This document shows, in pieces, positions 8,717-16,136 of a DNA stretch of 64,000 nt. How positions within the stretch are numbered: the first letter of the stretch is position 1; every line of letters begins with the position of its first letter. The DNA is taken from contig JBOIDC010000001.1 of the NCBI GenBank assembly GCA_050740315.1, forward strand, positions 124,001 through 188,000, written 5' to 3'. The position numbers and the translations under genes are program-made. This stretch comes from JACCYU01 sp050740315. Its GTDB lineage: Bacteria > Pseudomonadota > Gammaproteobacteria > JACCYU01. Under the pieces are notes generated by a model. The model did not search any database. It saw only the letters and a program-made list of their open reading frames with translations, and had not been told where the DNA came from.

Positions 8717-9567
8717 GCCGCGAGCTCGGCCAGGATCGGTTCCGCGATCCGGCGCGCGCAATCGAGCTCCGCGAGCAGTTCGGGCAGCGGCGGGATGTTG
8801 TCGTCGCGCTCGATCATGGTGGAGACAAACCCGAAGCGGCGCACGGCTTGTGCGTACAGGTTCCATACCGGCTCGATGACCGGATGGTCGTGAGTGTCTA
8901 TGACGATACCGCTATCGTCCGTATGACCGGCCAGATGAAACTGACAAACGCGCGCCGCGGGCACCCCACGCAGATAATCCAGGGGATCGAATTCGTGGTT
9001 GCGGGCGCTGACGTAAATGTTATTGATATCGAGCAGCAGCAGGCAGTCGGCGCGCTCGACGATTTCGCTCAGAAACTCCCACTCGCTGATCGACGATTGC
9101 GTATACGTCACGTAACTGGAGACGTTTTCCAACAGGATTCGCCGGCCGAGAAAGTCCTGAACCTGCCCGATGCGCGCGACCACATGCGCGATCGCTTCTT
9201 CGGTGTAAGGTAAGGGCAGCAGATCGTGCGTATTTTTCCCATGCAGCCCGGTCCAGCACAGATGATCCGAGATCCACGCGGGCTGGACGCGCTCTGCCAG
9301 CGCCTTGAGTTGCGTTAAATAATTCCGATCGAAGGGATCGCTGCCGCCGATGGATAACGATACGCCGTGCATGACCATGGGATAGCGTTCGCGGATACGG
9401 TCGAGATAGTGCAGCGGCTTACCTCCGCCGACCATGTAATTCTCCGACAAGGCCTCGAACCAGTCGACCTCGGGCCACTCGTTGACGATGGTCTCGTAAT
9501 GCTCGGTGCGCAACCCCAGGCCGAAGCCGAGGTAGGGGCGCTCGTTATGGGATTGGCTGTCTGGCAT
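8713..9567 (-). CDS. bufB: MNIO family (DUF692) multinuclear iron oxidative enzyme
   Basis: A 284-aa TIM-barrel-type DUF692 protein. Metal-ligand-rich motifs include MHGVSLSIG, ISDHLCW, LLENVSSY, DINNIYVSARNH, FHLAGH and DTHDHPV. MNIO enzymes use two or three iron ions and O2 to modify Cys residues of ribosomal peptides; in bufferin loci they convert Cys to 5-thiooxazole, giving copper-binding peptides. Upstream lie a short Cys-containing lipopeptide gene and bufA; downstream bufC overlaps by 4 bases. It probably modifies the BufA product, and possibly the short peptide. Confidence 0.93.
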   Translation of the reverse strand: MPDSQSHNERPYLGFGLGLRTEHYETIVNEWPEVDWFEALSENYMVGGGKPLHYLDRIRERYPMVMHGVSLSIGGSDPFDRNYLTQLKALAERVQPAWISDHLCWTGLHGKNTHDLLPLPYTEEAIAHVVARIGQVQDFLGRRILLENVSSYVTYTQSSISEWEFLSEIVERADCLLLLDINNIYVSARNHEFDPLDYLRGVPAARVCQFHLAGHTDDSGIVIDTHDHPVIEPVWNLYAQAVRRFGFVSTMIERDDNIPPLPELLAELDCARRIAEPILAELAA

Positions 9568-9586
9568 GCGAGATTTGGGTGGATTA

Positions 9587-9745
9587 TTACGGCAAAAGAA
9601 CGACGCCCATGCAATGCCCTTGCGCCGTGCCCGCGACCTGCTCTTTTCCGCCCGATGTCGTACAGCCGGATAGCGACGCGGTCGCGCACAGTGCGGCGGC
9701 GGACATGGCCAGCTCGATCTTTGACAGTTTGTTGGTTGCTCTCAT
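9587..9745 (-). CDS. Short putative lipopeptide in bufferin locus (52 aa)
   Basis: Small open frame directly upstream of bufB, 19 bases before its start. It has a strong ribosome-binding site (AAAGGGGAG about 7 bases before the ATG). The product starts MRATNKLSKIELAM, has a hydrophobic Ala-rich segment and a lipobox-like LSGC at residues 25-28, then a hydrophilic stretch and the C-terminal GHCMGVVLLP. HCMGV resembles ACMGV, where the Cys-rich part of the BufA product begins, so this could be a truncated bufferin or an MNIO substrate with one core Cys. It could also be an unrelated small lipoprotein. Codon usage and ribosome-binding site favour a real gene. Confidence 0.6.
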   Translation of the reverse strand: MRATNKLSKIELAMSAAALCATASLSGCTTSGGKEQVAGTAQGHCMGVVLLP

Positions 9746-9831
9746 TGGTTTGGCTCCCCTTTAACGATGGGTAACCGAGTATCGTACGTAATGGGCTTGC
9801 CTCCAGACGCAAGCATACATCCGCACGGTAC

Positions 9832-9868
9832 CGTGCAGGAACGCCCTTTTCCGGGACGTTCCTGCACG
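9832..9868. terminator. Perfect 12-bp inverted repeat between bufA and the short peptide gene
   Basis: CGTGCAGGAACG (9832-9843) and CGTTCCTGCACG (9857-9868) form a perfect 12-bp stem with a 13-base loop, 29 bases downstream of the bufA stop. No T-run follows on either strand, so it is not a classic intrinsic terminator. It may stabilise the bufA transcript end or attenuate transcription so that the precursor is made in excess over BufB and BufC. Confidence 0.55.
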
Positions 9869-9897
9869 TGTTGGCTGGCGGCTGAGGGTTGCTTGCC

Positions 9898-10179
9898 TCA
9901 GCTTCTGCCCCTCTTCAGGAATCCAGTCATCACGAAATCCCCGCCCAATTGCTCACAGGTCTCCTCGTCCATCATTACCGCGCCTTTACCCTCGCAGGCG
10001 TTTTTCCCTTTGCAGGCGTTCTTGGCGGTCTTACAGTCACTCTTGCCTTTGCACGCGTTAACACCCATGCAAGCGCCCTCGCTGCTCTCCGTCGCGGAAG
10101 CGGTCATCGGCGCCGTGGCGAATAAGGTGGCGGCAGCAGCGGCCAACGCGAGACCGGTAATTCGTCTATTGGCGATCAT
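9898..10179 (-). CDS. bufA: Bufferin-type metallophore precursor (BufA family)
   Basis: A 93-aa secreted precursor. The signal peptide (GLALAAAAATLFATAPMTASA) is followed by a Cys/Lys/Gly-rich region, CMGVNACKGKSDCKTAKNAC then CKGKNACEGKG, and a C-terminal DEETCEQLGGDF. This spacing of Cys in CKGK repeats is typical of bufferin precursors (DUF2282-like) found next to DUF692 and DUF2063 genes. After modification by the MNIO enzyme the peptide binds copper in the periplasm. The ATG is preceded by AGGAG. It is the promoter-proximal gene of the locus and is separated from the following genes by a stem-loop. Confidence 0.9.
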   Translation of the reverse strand: MIANRRITGLALAAAAATLFATAPMTASATESSEGACMGVNACKGKSDCKTAKNACKGKNACEGKGAVMMDEETCEQLGGDFVMTGFLKRGRS

Positions 10180-10503
10180 TGGAAATCTCCTAAAAAGCGG
10201 ATTGGTTATGATGAGTCCGGGGCAAGCCGTTATCTAAACCCGGCGTTCAGTCATTCGAATCGTATAAGTAATACACGCATTTGAATGTATACCGAGCCGA
10301 TAGCTAAGGTAATCCGGGAAAACACCGATTTTGCCGGGCCATCTGATCCTTGGCGGCGCGCGACGGGATTCTACTTGCAGCCCCTATGCCCTCCGCAGAT
10401 GTTGACGGTGCGAGGACGTGCAAGACCTGGATACTGATCCTGGATAAAGATTCGACATGGGAACCCCTATTTTCCGGCAAGCAAAGCGCCGCTGGCGTAG
10501 TTG
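10180..10503. promoter_or_regulatory. Region upstream of bufA and downstream of the response regulator
   Basis: No gene is supported here. An imperfect dyad spans 10253-10286 (ATTCGAATCGTAT, five bases, then ATACACGCATTTGAAT), about 75 to 105 bases upstream of the bufA start, and contains a TATAC-type -10 candidate on the minus strand. It is a reasonable operator or promoter for bufA. Around 10314-10337 an imperfect hairpin (CCGGGAAAA / TTTTGCCGG) lies downstream of the response-regulator gene and may be its transcript end. Confidence 0.35.
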
Positions 10504-11133
10504 TCAAGGCTGCACCAGCCCGATCTTGATGGCGTAACGCGTGAAATCGGCGGGGCCGTGCAGCTCCAGCTTCTGGGAGATATGACGGCGGTGCGTCTCG
10601 ATGGTCTTGATGCTGAGAAACAACTTTTCCGCGATGGCGTGACTGCTGTATCCAGTGGCGATCAGGGTCAGGATCTGGCGCTCGCGTTCGGTCAGCGCCG
10701 GCTGGGTCGCGCCGCTTTCGTCGGTGAGCCCAAGTTCGCTCGCGAGCGTGGGGCTGTAAAAGCTTCCGCCCCGGTGCACCGTGCGCACCGCGTAAACCAG
10801 GTCTTCGAACGCGTCCTGCTTGAGCACGTAACCGTCAACGCGCGCCTCTTTACGGGCGCGCTCGATGAAATGCCATTCCCGATACATCGTGACCAGCACG
10901 ATCGCGGCCCGCACCCTGCGTTCGCGCATCATCTTCGCAGCCGCGATGCCATCCGTGCCTTTCATCATGATGTCCATCACGACCACGTCTGGCGCCAGCC
11001 GCTCCGCGAGCCGGACGGCCTCCGCGCCTGAACCGGCCTGGCCGATCACATCGATATCCTCCATCTGCTCGAACAGATGGATGATGCCTTGCCGGAACAA
11101 GGTGTGATCGTCGACCACCAGCACTTTAATCAT
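10504..11133 (-). CDS. NarL/UhpA-type response regulator
   Basis: A 209-aa regulator with an N-terminal receiver domain (MIKVLVVDDHTLFRQGI, phospho-acceptor Asp in VVMDIMMKGTDG near residue 53, then VTMYR and the conserved Lys in VLKQDAFEDLV) and a C-terminal LuxR-type helix-turn-helix (LTERERQILTLIATGYSSHAIAEKL). The ATG at 11133 overlaps the stop of the sensor kinase gene by 8 bases, so the two are coupled. Targets are unknown; the neighbouring bufferin locus is a candidate by position only. Confidence 0.93.
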   Translation of the reverse strand: MIKVLVVDDHTLFRQGIIHLFEQMEDIDVIGQAGSGAEAVRLAERLAPDVVVMDIMMKGTDGIAAAKMMRERRVRAAIVLVTMYREWHFIERARKEARVDGYVLKQDAFEDLVYAVRTVHRGGSFYSPTLASELGLTDESGATQPALTERERQILTLIATGYSSHAIAEKLFLSIKTIETHRRHISQKLELHGPADFTRYAIKIGLVQP

Positions 11134-12964
11134 TGAGCGGCGCCTCGACACGCACCGTCGTCCCCGCGCCCGGCTGGCTCTCGACCGCGAGCTTCGCCCC
11201 AAGCAGATTGGCGCGCTCGCGCATGGTCAGCATACCCAGCCCGTCACTTTGGACGGATTTCGGATCGAGGCCTCTGCCGTCGTCGACTATCCGCAACTCC
11301 ACTTGGTCTCTGGTTTGCGAGACGCTTACGGTGACATGGTGCGCGTGCGCGTGCTTTATGCAATTGTTGAGCGCCTCCTGAAATATTCTGAACAGGTTTT
11401 CCTTGAGATCCTCCGACATGGGGTGTGCGCAGCGCGCGTGGACATCGATCTTGATTCCGGCGGCCTCCTGTATGCGCCTGCACTGCCGCTCGATCACCGC
11501 GCACAAGTCGGCGCGCTTGAGTTCGGTTGGTCTCAGGCCCTGTAAGGTGTCGTCCAGGCGTCTGATCGACGCGGAGACTTCGGCCAGCATGTTCGTCAGC
11601 AGCGGGTGTTTGACCTGTTCGCCGGCGAGTTTGAGATTGAGTTGGAAAGACACGAGGGTTTGCCCCAGACTGTCGTGCAGTTCCCGCGAGAGACGCTCAC
11701 GTTCCATCGCCTGCACGTTGGTCAGATGCCGGGTCAGTCCTTGCAGCCGTTGCGTCAAATCGAAGAACCGGCCGGCTACCGCGAACAGGAACAGCAGAAT
11801 CATCAGGACGATACCGATCAGAATCGGATCGACGCCGCCCGCCAGCAGCCGGGAATATTGACTCAACAGACCACCGAGCAGCGGCAGCGACGCGGCGATC
11901 GCGATGGTCAGTCCACCCTTGAAGCCGCGCGAGGCGCTTAGTAAGCCGCGGCCCGCGATCATCACGCCTATTGCGAGCGTGCCCCATGCGTTCGCCCGGA
12001 CGAGATGCACCTGTTCGAGCGCTAGCGGGCGCGCCAGCAGTTCGAAGCGCATTGGAGGGACTAGCGAGAGACAGGCGAGTAGCGCCATGATCAGCATGCC
12101 GGCTTTTTCCCAGGCGGTCACGCGGCCGCCGATCACGGTCGCGACGAACAGCAGCAGCACGATGGGCGCCGCGCACTGCAACGCGTACACCATGCGTTGC
12201 ACCAGCGCGGTCTTGAGGCCGAGGTCGTACAGATAGAGCGAATCCAGGAACGTGGCCGCCGTGATGACGATCAGGAACAGACCGAAGTAGATGTTGGTCT
12301 TGTCGCGCAGCCCGTTGAGATACAAGAATATCGAAAACAGTATGAGCACCAGAAACAGGCCGATGATCATGCCCTGGAACACCTTGACACTGGAATCGAT
12401 GCCGTCGGCCTCCATGCTGAGCATGCTGTAACTGCCCAGGCCGATCGGGCCGCTAACGATTCCGGCGGCGGGGTGAATATTCTTGACGCGCACCGCCAGT
12501 ACGTTGCCATCGCCTGGACGGATGGCCCCGGGCGGGATGCGATAGGTGCGCGTCTTGTCCTGAGCGGCGATGATCTGCGCGCCGATCTTACCTTCCGACC
12601 CGATCGGCACACCATTGAAGAAGGCCTGATCGGCATCGAAAATGCGCCCCAACGAAACGCCGAGGTCGCCGCCGTGAGCCTGCCCGTCGAGGCGTACGTG
12701 AGCGCGATACCAGCCCATCCCCGAAGCGCTGCCTAGCCCCTGCGCCTGCCAGTTGCCCGGCACCTCGATGGGGTGCCAGCCGCTTTCATCGATCCCGGGC
12801 TCGCGCCACTGCGGGTTATCGCCCGCACGAAACAGCCAGGACGAGAAGCCGATCTCGTTCGAATCATCCGGCGCTGCCTCACCGCCCGCGAGCCAAATCA
12901 GTCCCAGGACTTGCAGCCCGACTAGCGCGAGCGTGAACGAGATAACACCTTTCCGCTTGACCAT
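11126..12964 (-). CDS. Sensor histidine kinase, 7TMR-type with extracytoplasmic jelly-roll-like domain
   Basis: A 612-aa kinase. After an N-terminal signal or membrane segment comes a domain of about 140 residues (FRAGDNPQWREPGIDESGWHPIEVPGNW, GMGWYRAHVRL) that looks like the galactose-binding-like fold of glycoside hydrolase family 2 sugar-binding domains. Seven hydrophobic helices follow (about residues 190-395), then a HisKA_3 dimerisation domain with the His in RELHDSLGQTL (near residue 430) and a HATPase_c domain (EALNNCIKHA, VDDGRGLD, GLGMLTMRERA). The layout is that of 7TMR-DISM kinases that sense carbohydrates or other ligands. It works with the overlapping NarL-type regulator. Confidence 0.92.
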   Translation of the reverse strand: MVKRKGVISFTLALVGLQVLGLIWLAGGEAAPDDSNEIGFSSWLFRAGDNPQWREPGIDESGWHPIEVPGNWQAQGLGSASGMGWYRAHVRLDGQAHGGDLGVSLGRIFDADQAFFNGVPIGSEGKIGAQIIAAQDKTRTYRIPPGAIRPGDGNVLAVRVKNIHPAAGIVSGPIGLGSYSMLSMEADGIDSSVKVFQGMIIGLFLVLILFSIFLYLNGLRDKTNIYFGLFLIVITAATFLDSLYLYDLGLKTALVQRMVYALQCAAPIVLLLFVATVIGGRVTAWEKAGMLIMALLACLSLVPPMRFELLARPLALEQVHLVRANAWGTLAIGVMIAGRGLLSASRGFKGGLTIAIAASLPLLGGLLSQYSRLLAGGVDPILIGIVLMILLFLFAVAGRFFDLTQRLQGLTRHLTNVQAMERERLSRELHDSLGQTLVSFQLNLKLAGEQVKHPLLTNMLAEVSASIRRLDDTLQGLRPTELKRADLCAVIERQCRRIQEAAGIKIDVHARCAHPMSEDLKENLFRIFQEALNNCIKHAHAHHVTVSVSQTRDQVELRIVDDGRGLDPKSVQSDGLGMLTMRERANLLGAKLAVESQPGAGTTVRVEAPLND

Positions 12965-13127
12965 GTCGATCGGTTCGGGAATGCGGGCCGCATTTTCAGT
13001 AGCGCATGTCGTTTAAGTTTAGCCTGAGTTTCATGCCCCCGTTTGCGCCAACGGCGCAGGTGTTAGATGAACGGGTCGCCGGTTCCCCTGGCGACGCCAA
13101 AACCAAAGCCTTACCTAGACTCGCGCA

Positions 13128-13904
13128 TCAGGGCGCGACATTCCCGTAACCGGCGCTTTGATCGCCGACCTTGACCTCATCGACATAGAGTTGCAGCTTG
13201 TCCTCCGGCGAGCCTTGCGAACGATTGCTCCACAGGGGATTGTAGATGCCCACTTTCAGATAGGGGCCGAGTTTGTCGTTGAAGCAATTCGGCCCGTTGT
13301 AGGTCAAGACCTTTTTGCCGTTTTGCCAGACTTCGAGCAGGCCGTTGGTCTGGTACGAGAACTTGATGTGGAACACCCAGTCGATCCATTGCCCCTTGTT
13401 GACCGTTCCCAGCGAAAAATTTTTGACGCCGACGGAGCTTTTTGTGGATTTCGAACGGGCGTCAAAATGAATCGAGAGCCGCCAGACGCCCAGTTTCGTG
13501 CCCACGGTCAACGGCTGTTTTCCCGATGCATCGCCCGCGTCCGGGCGTTTGTGAATCTGCATCACGAATGCGCCTTCCCGCGCACCGAACCGCCAGGACT
13601 CGTGCAAATACTCGCTGAGTCCGATCCAGTATTCCTTGCCGATCTCCAGTTTTGTTTTTGACAGGGACAACTCGGTGCGCGTCGGCACCTTGTCCTCCAG
13701 GCGGTCGAGCTTGAGTTCGGCGGCATAGTTACCGCCGCGCACCGGCGAATTCACGATCTTTGCCGTGTTGTTGCCCGACGGCACCCAGCCGGAAAAAGAG
13801 CGGTCGTCGAATTTGTCGTTGAATAAAATATCTGCCTGCGCGGCCGATGTCGCAAAGCCGGTGACCAGAGCGCTCACCAGCGCAAACGAAACAGAGCGTT
13901 TCAT
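13128..13904 (-). CDS. Secreted polysaccharide lyase-like protein (heparin lyase I fold)
   Basis: A 258-aa secreted protein with a signal peptide (MKRSVSFALVSALVTGFATSAAQA). The mature part begins with DILFNDKFDDRSFSGW and contains KVPTRTELSL, GKEYWIGLSEYL, AFVMQIHKRPD, VFHIKFSYQTNGLLEVWQNG and KVGIYNP, the pattern of the heparin lyase I / PL13-PL20 beta-jelly-roll family. The ATG at 13904 has a strong ribosome-binding site (GGGGAGGG). Substrate is unknown; it may cleave uronic-acid-containing polysaccharide. It stands alone on the minus strand and diverges from the alpha/beta hydrolase gene. Confidence 0.8.
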   Translation of the reverse strand: MKRSVSFALVSALVTGFATSAAQADILFNDKFDDRSFSGWVPSGNNTAKIVNSPVRGGNYAAELKLDRLEDKVPTRTELSLSKTKLEIGKEYWIGLSEYLHESWRFGAREGAFVMQIHKRPDAGDASGKQPLTVGTKLGVWRLSIHFDARSKSTKSSVGVKNFSLGTVNKGQWIDWVFHIKFSYQTNGLLEVWQNGKKVLTYNGPNCFNDKLGPYLKVGIYNPLWSNRSQGSPEDKLQLYVDEVKVGDQSAGYGNVAP

Positions 13905-14014
13905 GATATCCCTCCCCAGGGCGATCGTTGTATTGGATTCGCCTGAGAGGGGCCCCGAAGTCGCCAAGGGCCCGCTTCTCAAGCAGGCGTAGCCTACGCC
14001 ACTTTAGCGATTAC

Positions 14015-14027
14015 CACAAAATTTGTG
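14015..14027. promoter_or_regulatory. Perfect 13-base palindrome with adjacent -10-like box
   Basis: CACAAAATTTGTG is an odd perfect palindrome in the gap between the divergent lyase-like gene and the alpha/beta hydrolase gene. TAATAT, a good -10 candidate for the rightward gene, follows directly at 14028-14033. It may be an operator for a dimeric regulator; no regulator is identified. Confidence 0.4.
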
Positions 14028-14072
14028 TAATATTGCCGTGGATTCGTACGGGCACTTCGGGACAATCCGCGC

Positions 14073-14807
14073 ATGACCTCAACCGACAGTCGCTTGCCGG
14101 TCATTCTGGTTCCGGGCCTGCTCAACACCGAGGATTTGTGGCGCCATCAGGTCGAAGCGTTGCGTGATCTCGGTGAAATCTCGGTCGCCAACGAACACCG
14201 CAATTTCGACAACATGGCGGCGATCGCCGCCGCGATATTTGCACACGCGCCGGATCGCTTCGCGCTGGCGGGGCTTTCCATGGGCGGTTACGTGGCGTTC
14301 GAGATGTGGCGTCAGGCGCCACAACGCATCGCCAGGCTGGCGTTGCTGGACACTTCCGCGCGACCGGATACACCGGACAAGGTCAGGCAACGGCAGCAAA
14401 CGATAATCACCGCGCGCGAGCATGGCCTGAAGCGGGTGCGGGAGGCGATGCAGCCGAATCTGCTGCATCCCGGGCATGCCAGCGATCCCGCGATCGTGAC
14501 GCGGCTGGCGCGCATGGCGGCAAAGGTCGGCGTCGAGGGCTTCGCTCGCCAGCAAACCGCGATCATGCACCGCGCGGACAGCCGGCCGCTACTGCCGCGG
14601 ATCGCGTGTCCCACCCTGGTGCTGTGCGGCCGTCAAGACGCGCTGACGCCGCCGGAAATCGCCAGCGAGATGGCGGACGGCATTCACAACAGCCGGCTGG
14701 TGATCGTCGAACAGTGCGGGCACCTCTCGGCCATCGAGCAGCCGGAACAGGTTACCCGCGCGATGCGGGAATGGCTGACGAGCGACTGGTGTGGTTCCCG
14801 TGAATAA
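14073..14807 (+). CDS. Alpha/beta hydrolase
   Basis: A 244-aa cytoplasmic hydrolase of the alpha/beta fold. The oxyanion region VILVPGLLNTEDLW, the nucleophile elbow GLSMGGYVAFE (Ser about residue 69), the acid segment CGRQDALTPPE and the catalytic His in EQCGHLSAIEQPE are all present. Relatives include esterases and MhpC/BioH-like hydrolases; the substrate cannot be assigned. It is a single gene, followed 18 bases later by a palindromic repeat element. Confidence 0.88.
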   Translation: MTSTDSRLPVILVPGLLNTEDLWRHQVEALRDLGEISVANEHRNFDNMAAIAAAIFAHAPDRFALAGLSMGGYVAFEMWRQAPQRIARLALLDTSARPDTPDKVRQRQQTIITAREHGLKRVREAMQPNLLHPGHASDPAIVTRLARMAAKVGVEGFARQQTAIMHRADSRPLLPRIACPTLVLCGRQDALTPPEIASEMADGIHNSRLVIVEQCGHLSAIEQPEQVTRAMREWLTSDWCGSRE

Positions 14808-14825
14808 TCGACACATATCCAGACT

Positions 14826-14902
14826 CGTCATTCCGGCCAGGGATTGGCCGGAATCCAGTGCCATGGATGGCCTTCTGGATTCCGGCTTTCGCCGGAATGA
14901 CG
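14826..14902. repeat. Palindromic intergenic repeat (REP/MITE-like), 77 bp
   Basis: The element has terminal inverted repeats CGTCATTCCGG and CCGGAATGACG and a nested inner pair CCGGAATCCAG / CTGGATTCCGG. Each end can also fold on its own (TTCCGGCC..GGCCGGAA and ATTCCGGC..GCCGGAAT). This 'ATTCCGGCGAAAGCCGGAAT' style element is widespread between genes of many proteobacteria. It lies just after the alpha/beta hydrolase stop and may also act as a transcript end. Only one copy occurs in this window. Confidence 0.8.
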
Positions 14903-15318
14903 GCGAACTTATGGCAGTTGTTAAGGGGACAGCACACTCGCACCTTTTCGCCCGCTGCTCGCGACACGCTGCTCACGGCGCTCGAAATCCGGGTGAATTA
15001 AAACCGCATCGCGCACGCTGGAACCTCGCAGGTCAGTCAACAAGCACTTCAGCGCCCGCAGCCGGCGTCTACCGTCGCTGCCGCAAATAGGAATTGCCAG
15101 AAGTATTGCTGGCGCGAATAGGCGGCATCTTCAATTTCAATTGGATAAATCCCGCAACCGCGTCTTTAATTAATCTACGGCTGAGACTGTGCCGACCGCG
15201 CCGTGTGCGGCAACGGAGGAACCAGCACCGACGACCGGCCGGTGTGCACGTACGTGCGGGAAGTCGGCTTGGGACTGCGTGGATACCGCAGTAGAGCCGC
15301 CAACTGGAGAAGCAGCTA
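14903..15318. promoter_or_regulatory. Gene-free 416 bases upstream of the cupredoxin/cbb3 cluster, with a 12-base palindrome
   Basis: No coding frame with good character was found. At 15246-15257 the perfect palindrome GCACGTACGTGC lies 61 bases before the cupredoxin-like gene, with the CG-rich palindrome CCGGCCGG just before it. It is a candidate operator for the copper/oxidase cluster. No FNR/FixK box (TTGAT-N4-ATCAA) was seen. Confidence 0.35.
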
Positions 15319-16092
15319 ATGCGTAAATCGTTGATAGCCGCGCCGGGGCTTGCATTGTTCTTCGGCATCGCCGGTTGCGAGCAGGAAGGCGGGGCCGAGC
15401 GCGCAGGCGAGCAAGTCGATCAGGCGGTCGAGCAGGCCGGCGATGGTATGTATGAGGAGGTCGAGATCAGCAACGGCGGCGCCATCAAAGGCAAGGTGAC
15501 GTACCACGGGCGCGTACCAATGCGCACGATAATTCCGACCAAGAACCAGGATATCTGTGGCGGCATGCGAGAGGAACCGGAGATCCGGGTAGGCGCGGGC
15601 GGCGGCGTACAGGATGCCGTCGTGTACCTGGAGGACATCGACCAAGGCAAGGCGTGGGAAAAGCAGACCGAGACGCCCCAGATCGATAACAAGGACTGCA
15701 CGTTTAAGCCGTATATCCAGGTCATTCAGCCTGGGGATTTCAATATTCACAACTCCGATCCGATCCTGCACAACACCCACGGCTTCTACGGCCGGCGCAC
15801 GGCTTTCAACCTGGCGCTGCCGAAAAAGGGCCAGACCATCCACGAGCAGCTCAAGCGGCCCGGGCAGGTGAGAATCGAGTGCGACGCCCATGGCTGGATG
15901 CTGGGATGGGTCTATGTCGCTGAAACCCCCTATTACGAACTTACCGGCGACGACGGCTCCTTCACCATCGACGATGTACCGCCCGGCGAATACACCCTGG
16001 TCGCCACGCAAAGCCTCGTCGGCGACTTCGAGCAGAAGGTGACGGTCAAGGGGGGTGAGACGGCGACCCTCGATATCGAAATGAAGGAATAG
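15319..16092 (+). CDS. Cupredoxin-like lipoprotein with carboxypeptidase-regulatory-like domain
   Basis: A 257-aa lipoprotein. The lipobox FGIAGC places the modified Cys at residue 20. The first domain (about 50-195) has a cupredoxin-like pattern: His in the NSDPILHNTHGFY segment, then CDAHGWMLGW, which supplies Cys, His and Met in the spacing of type I copper sites. A C-terminal CarboxypepD_reg-like beta-sandwich follows (GSFTIDDVPPGEYTLVA). Such proteins are often labelled methylamine-utilisation-like. It has a good ribosome-binding site (GGAGAA) and is the first gene of the cluster leading into the oxidase genes, so a periplasmic electron-transfer or copper role is likely but inferred. Confidence 0.72.
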   Translation: MRKSLIAAPGLALFFGIAGCEQEGGAERAGEQVDQAVEQAGDGMYEEVEISNGGAIKGKVTYHGRVPMRTIIPTKNQDICGGMREEPEIRVGAGGGVQDAVVYLEDIDQGKAWEKQTETPQIDNKDCTFKPYIQVIQPGDFNIHNSDPILHNTHGFYGRRTAFNLALPKKGQTIHEQLKRPGQVRIECDAHGWMLGWVYVAETPYYELTGDDGSFTIDDVPPGEYTLVATQSLVGDFEQKVTVKGGETATLDIEMKE

Positions 16093-16136
16093 TCGGGCGC
16101 GTACGCACACTCGCCAATCTTAGGAGGATTGCAAGA

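Noticed and set aside
10304..10507. 67-aa minus-strand frame upstream of bufA
   Set aside because: No ribosome-binding site, no motif, and it overlaps the response-regulator stop.
15100..15318. FNR/FixK box upstream of the oxidase cluster
   Set aside because: TTGAT-N4-ATCAA is not present; CAATTTCAATTG-like sequence is only a weak AT-rich dyad.
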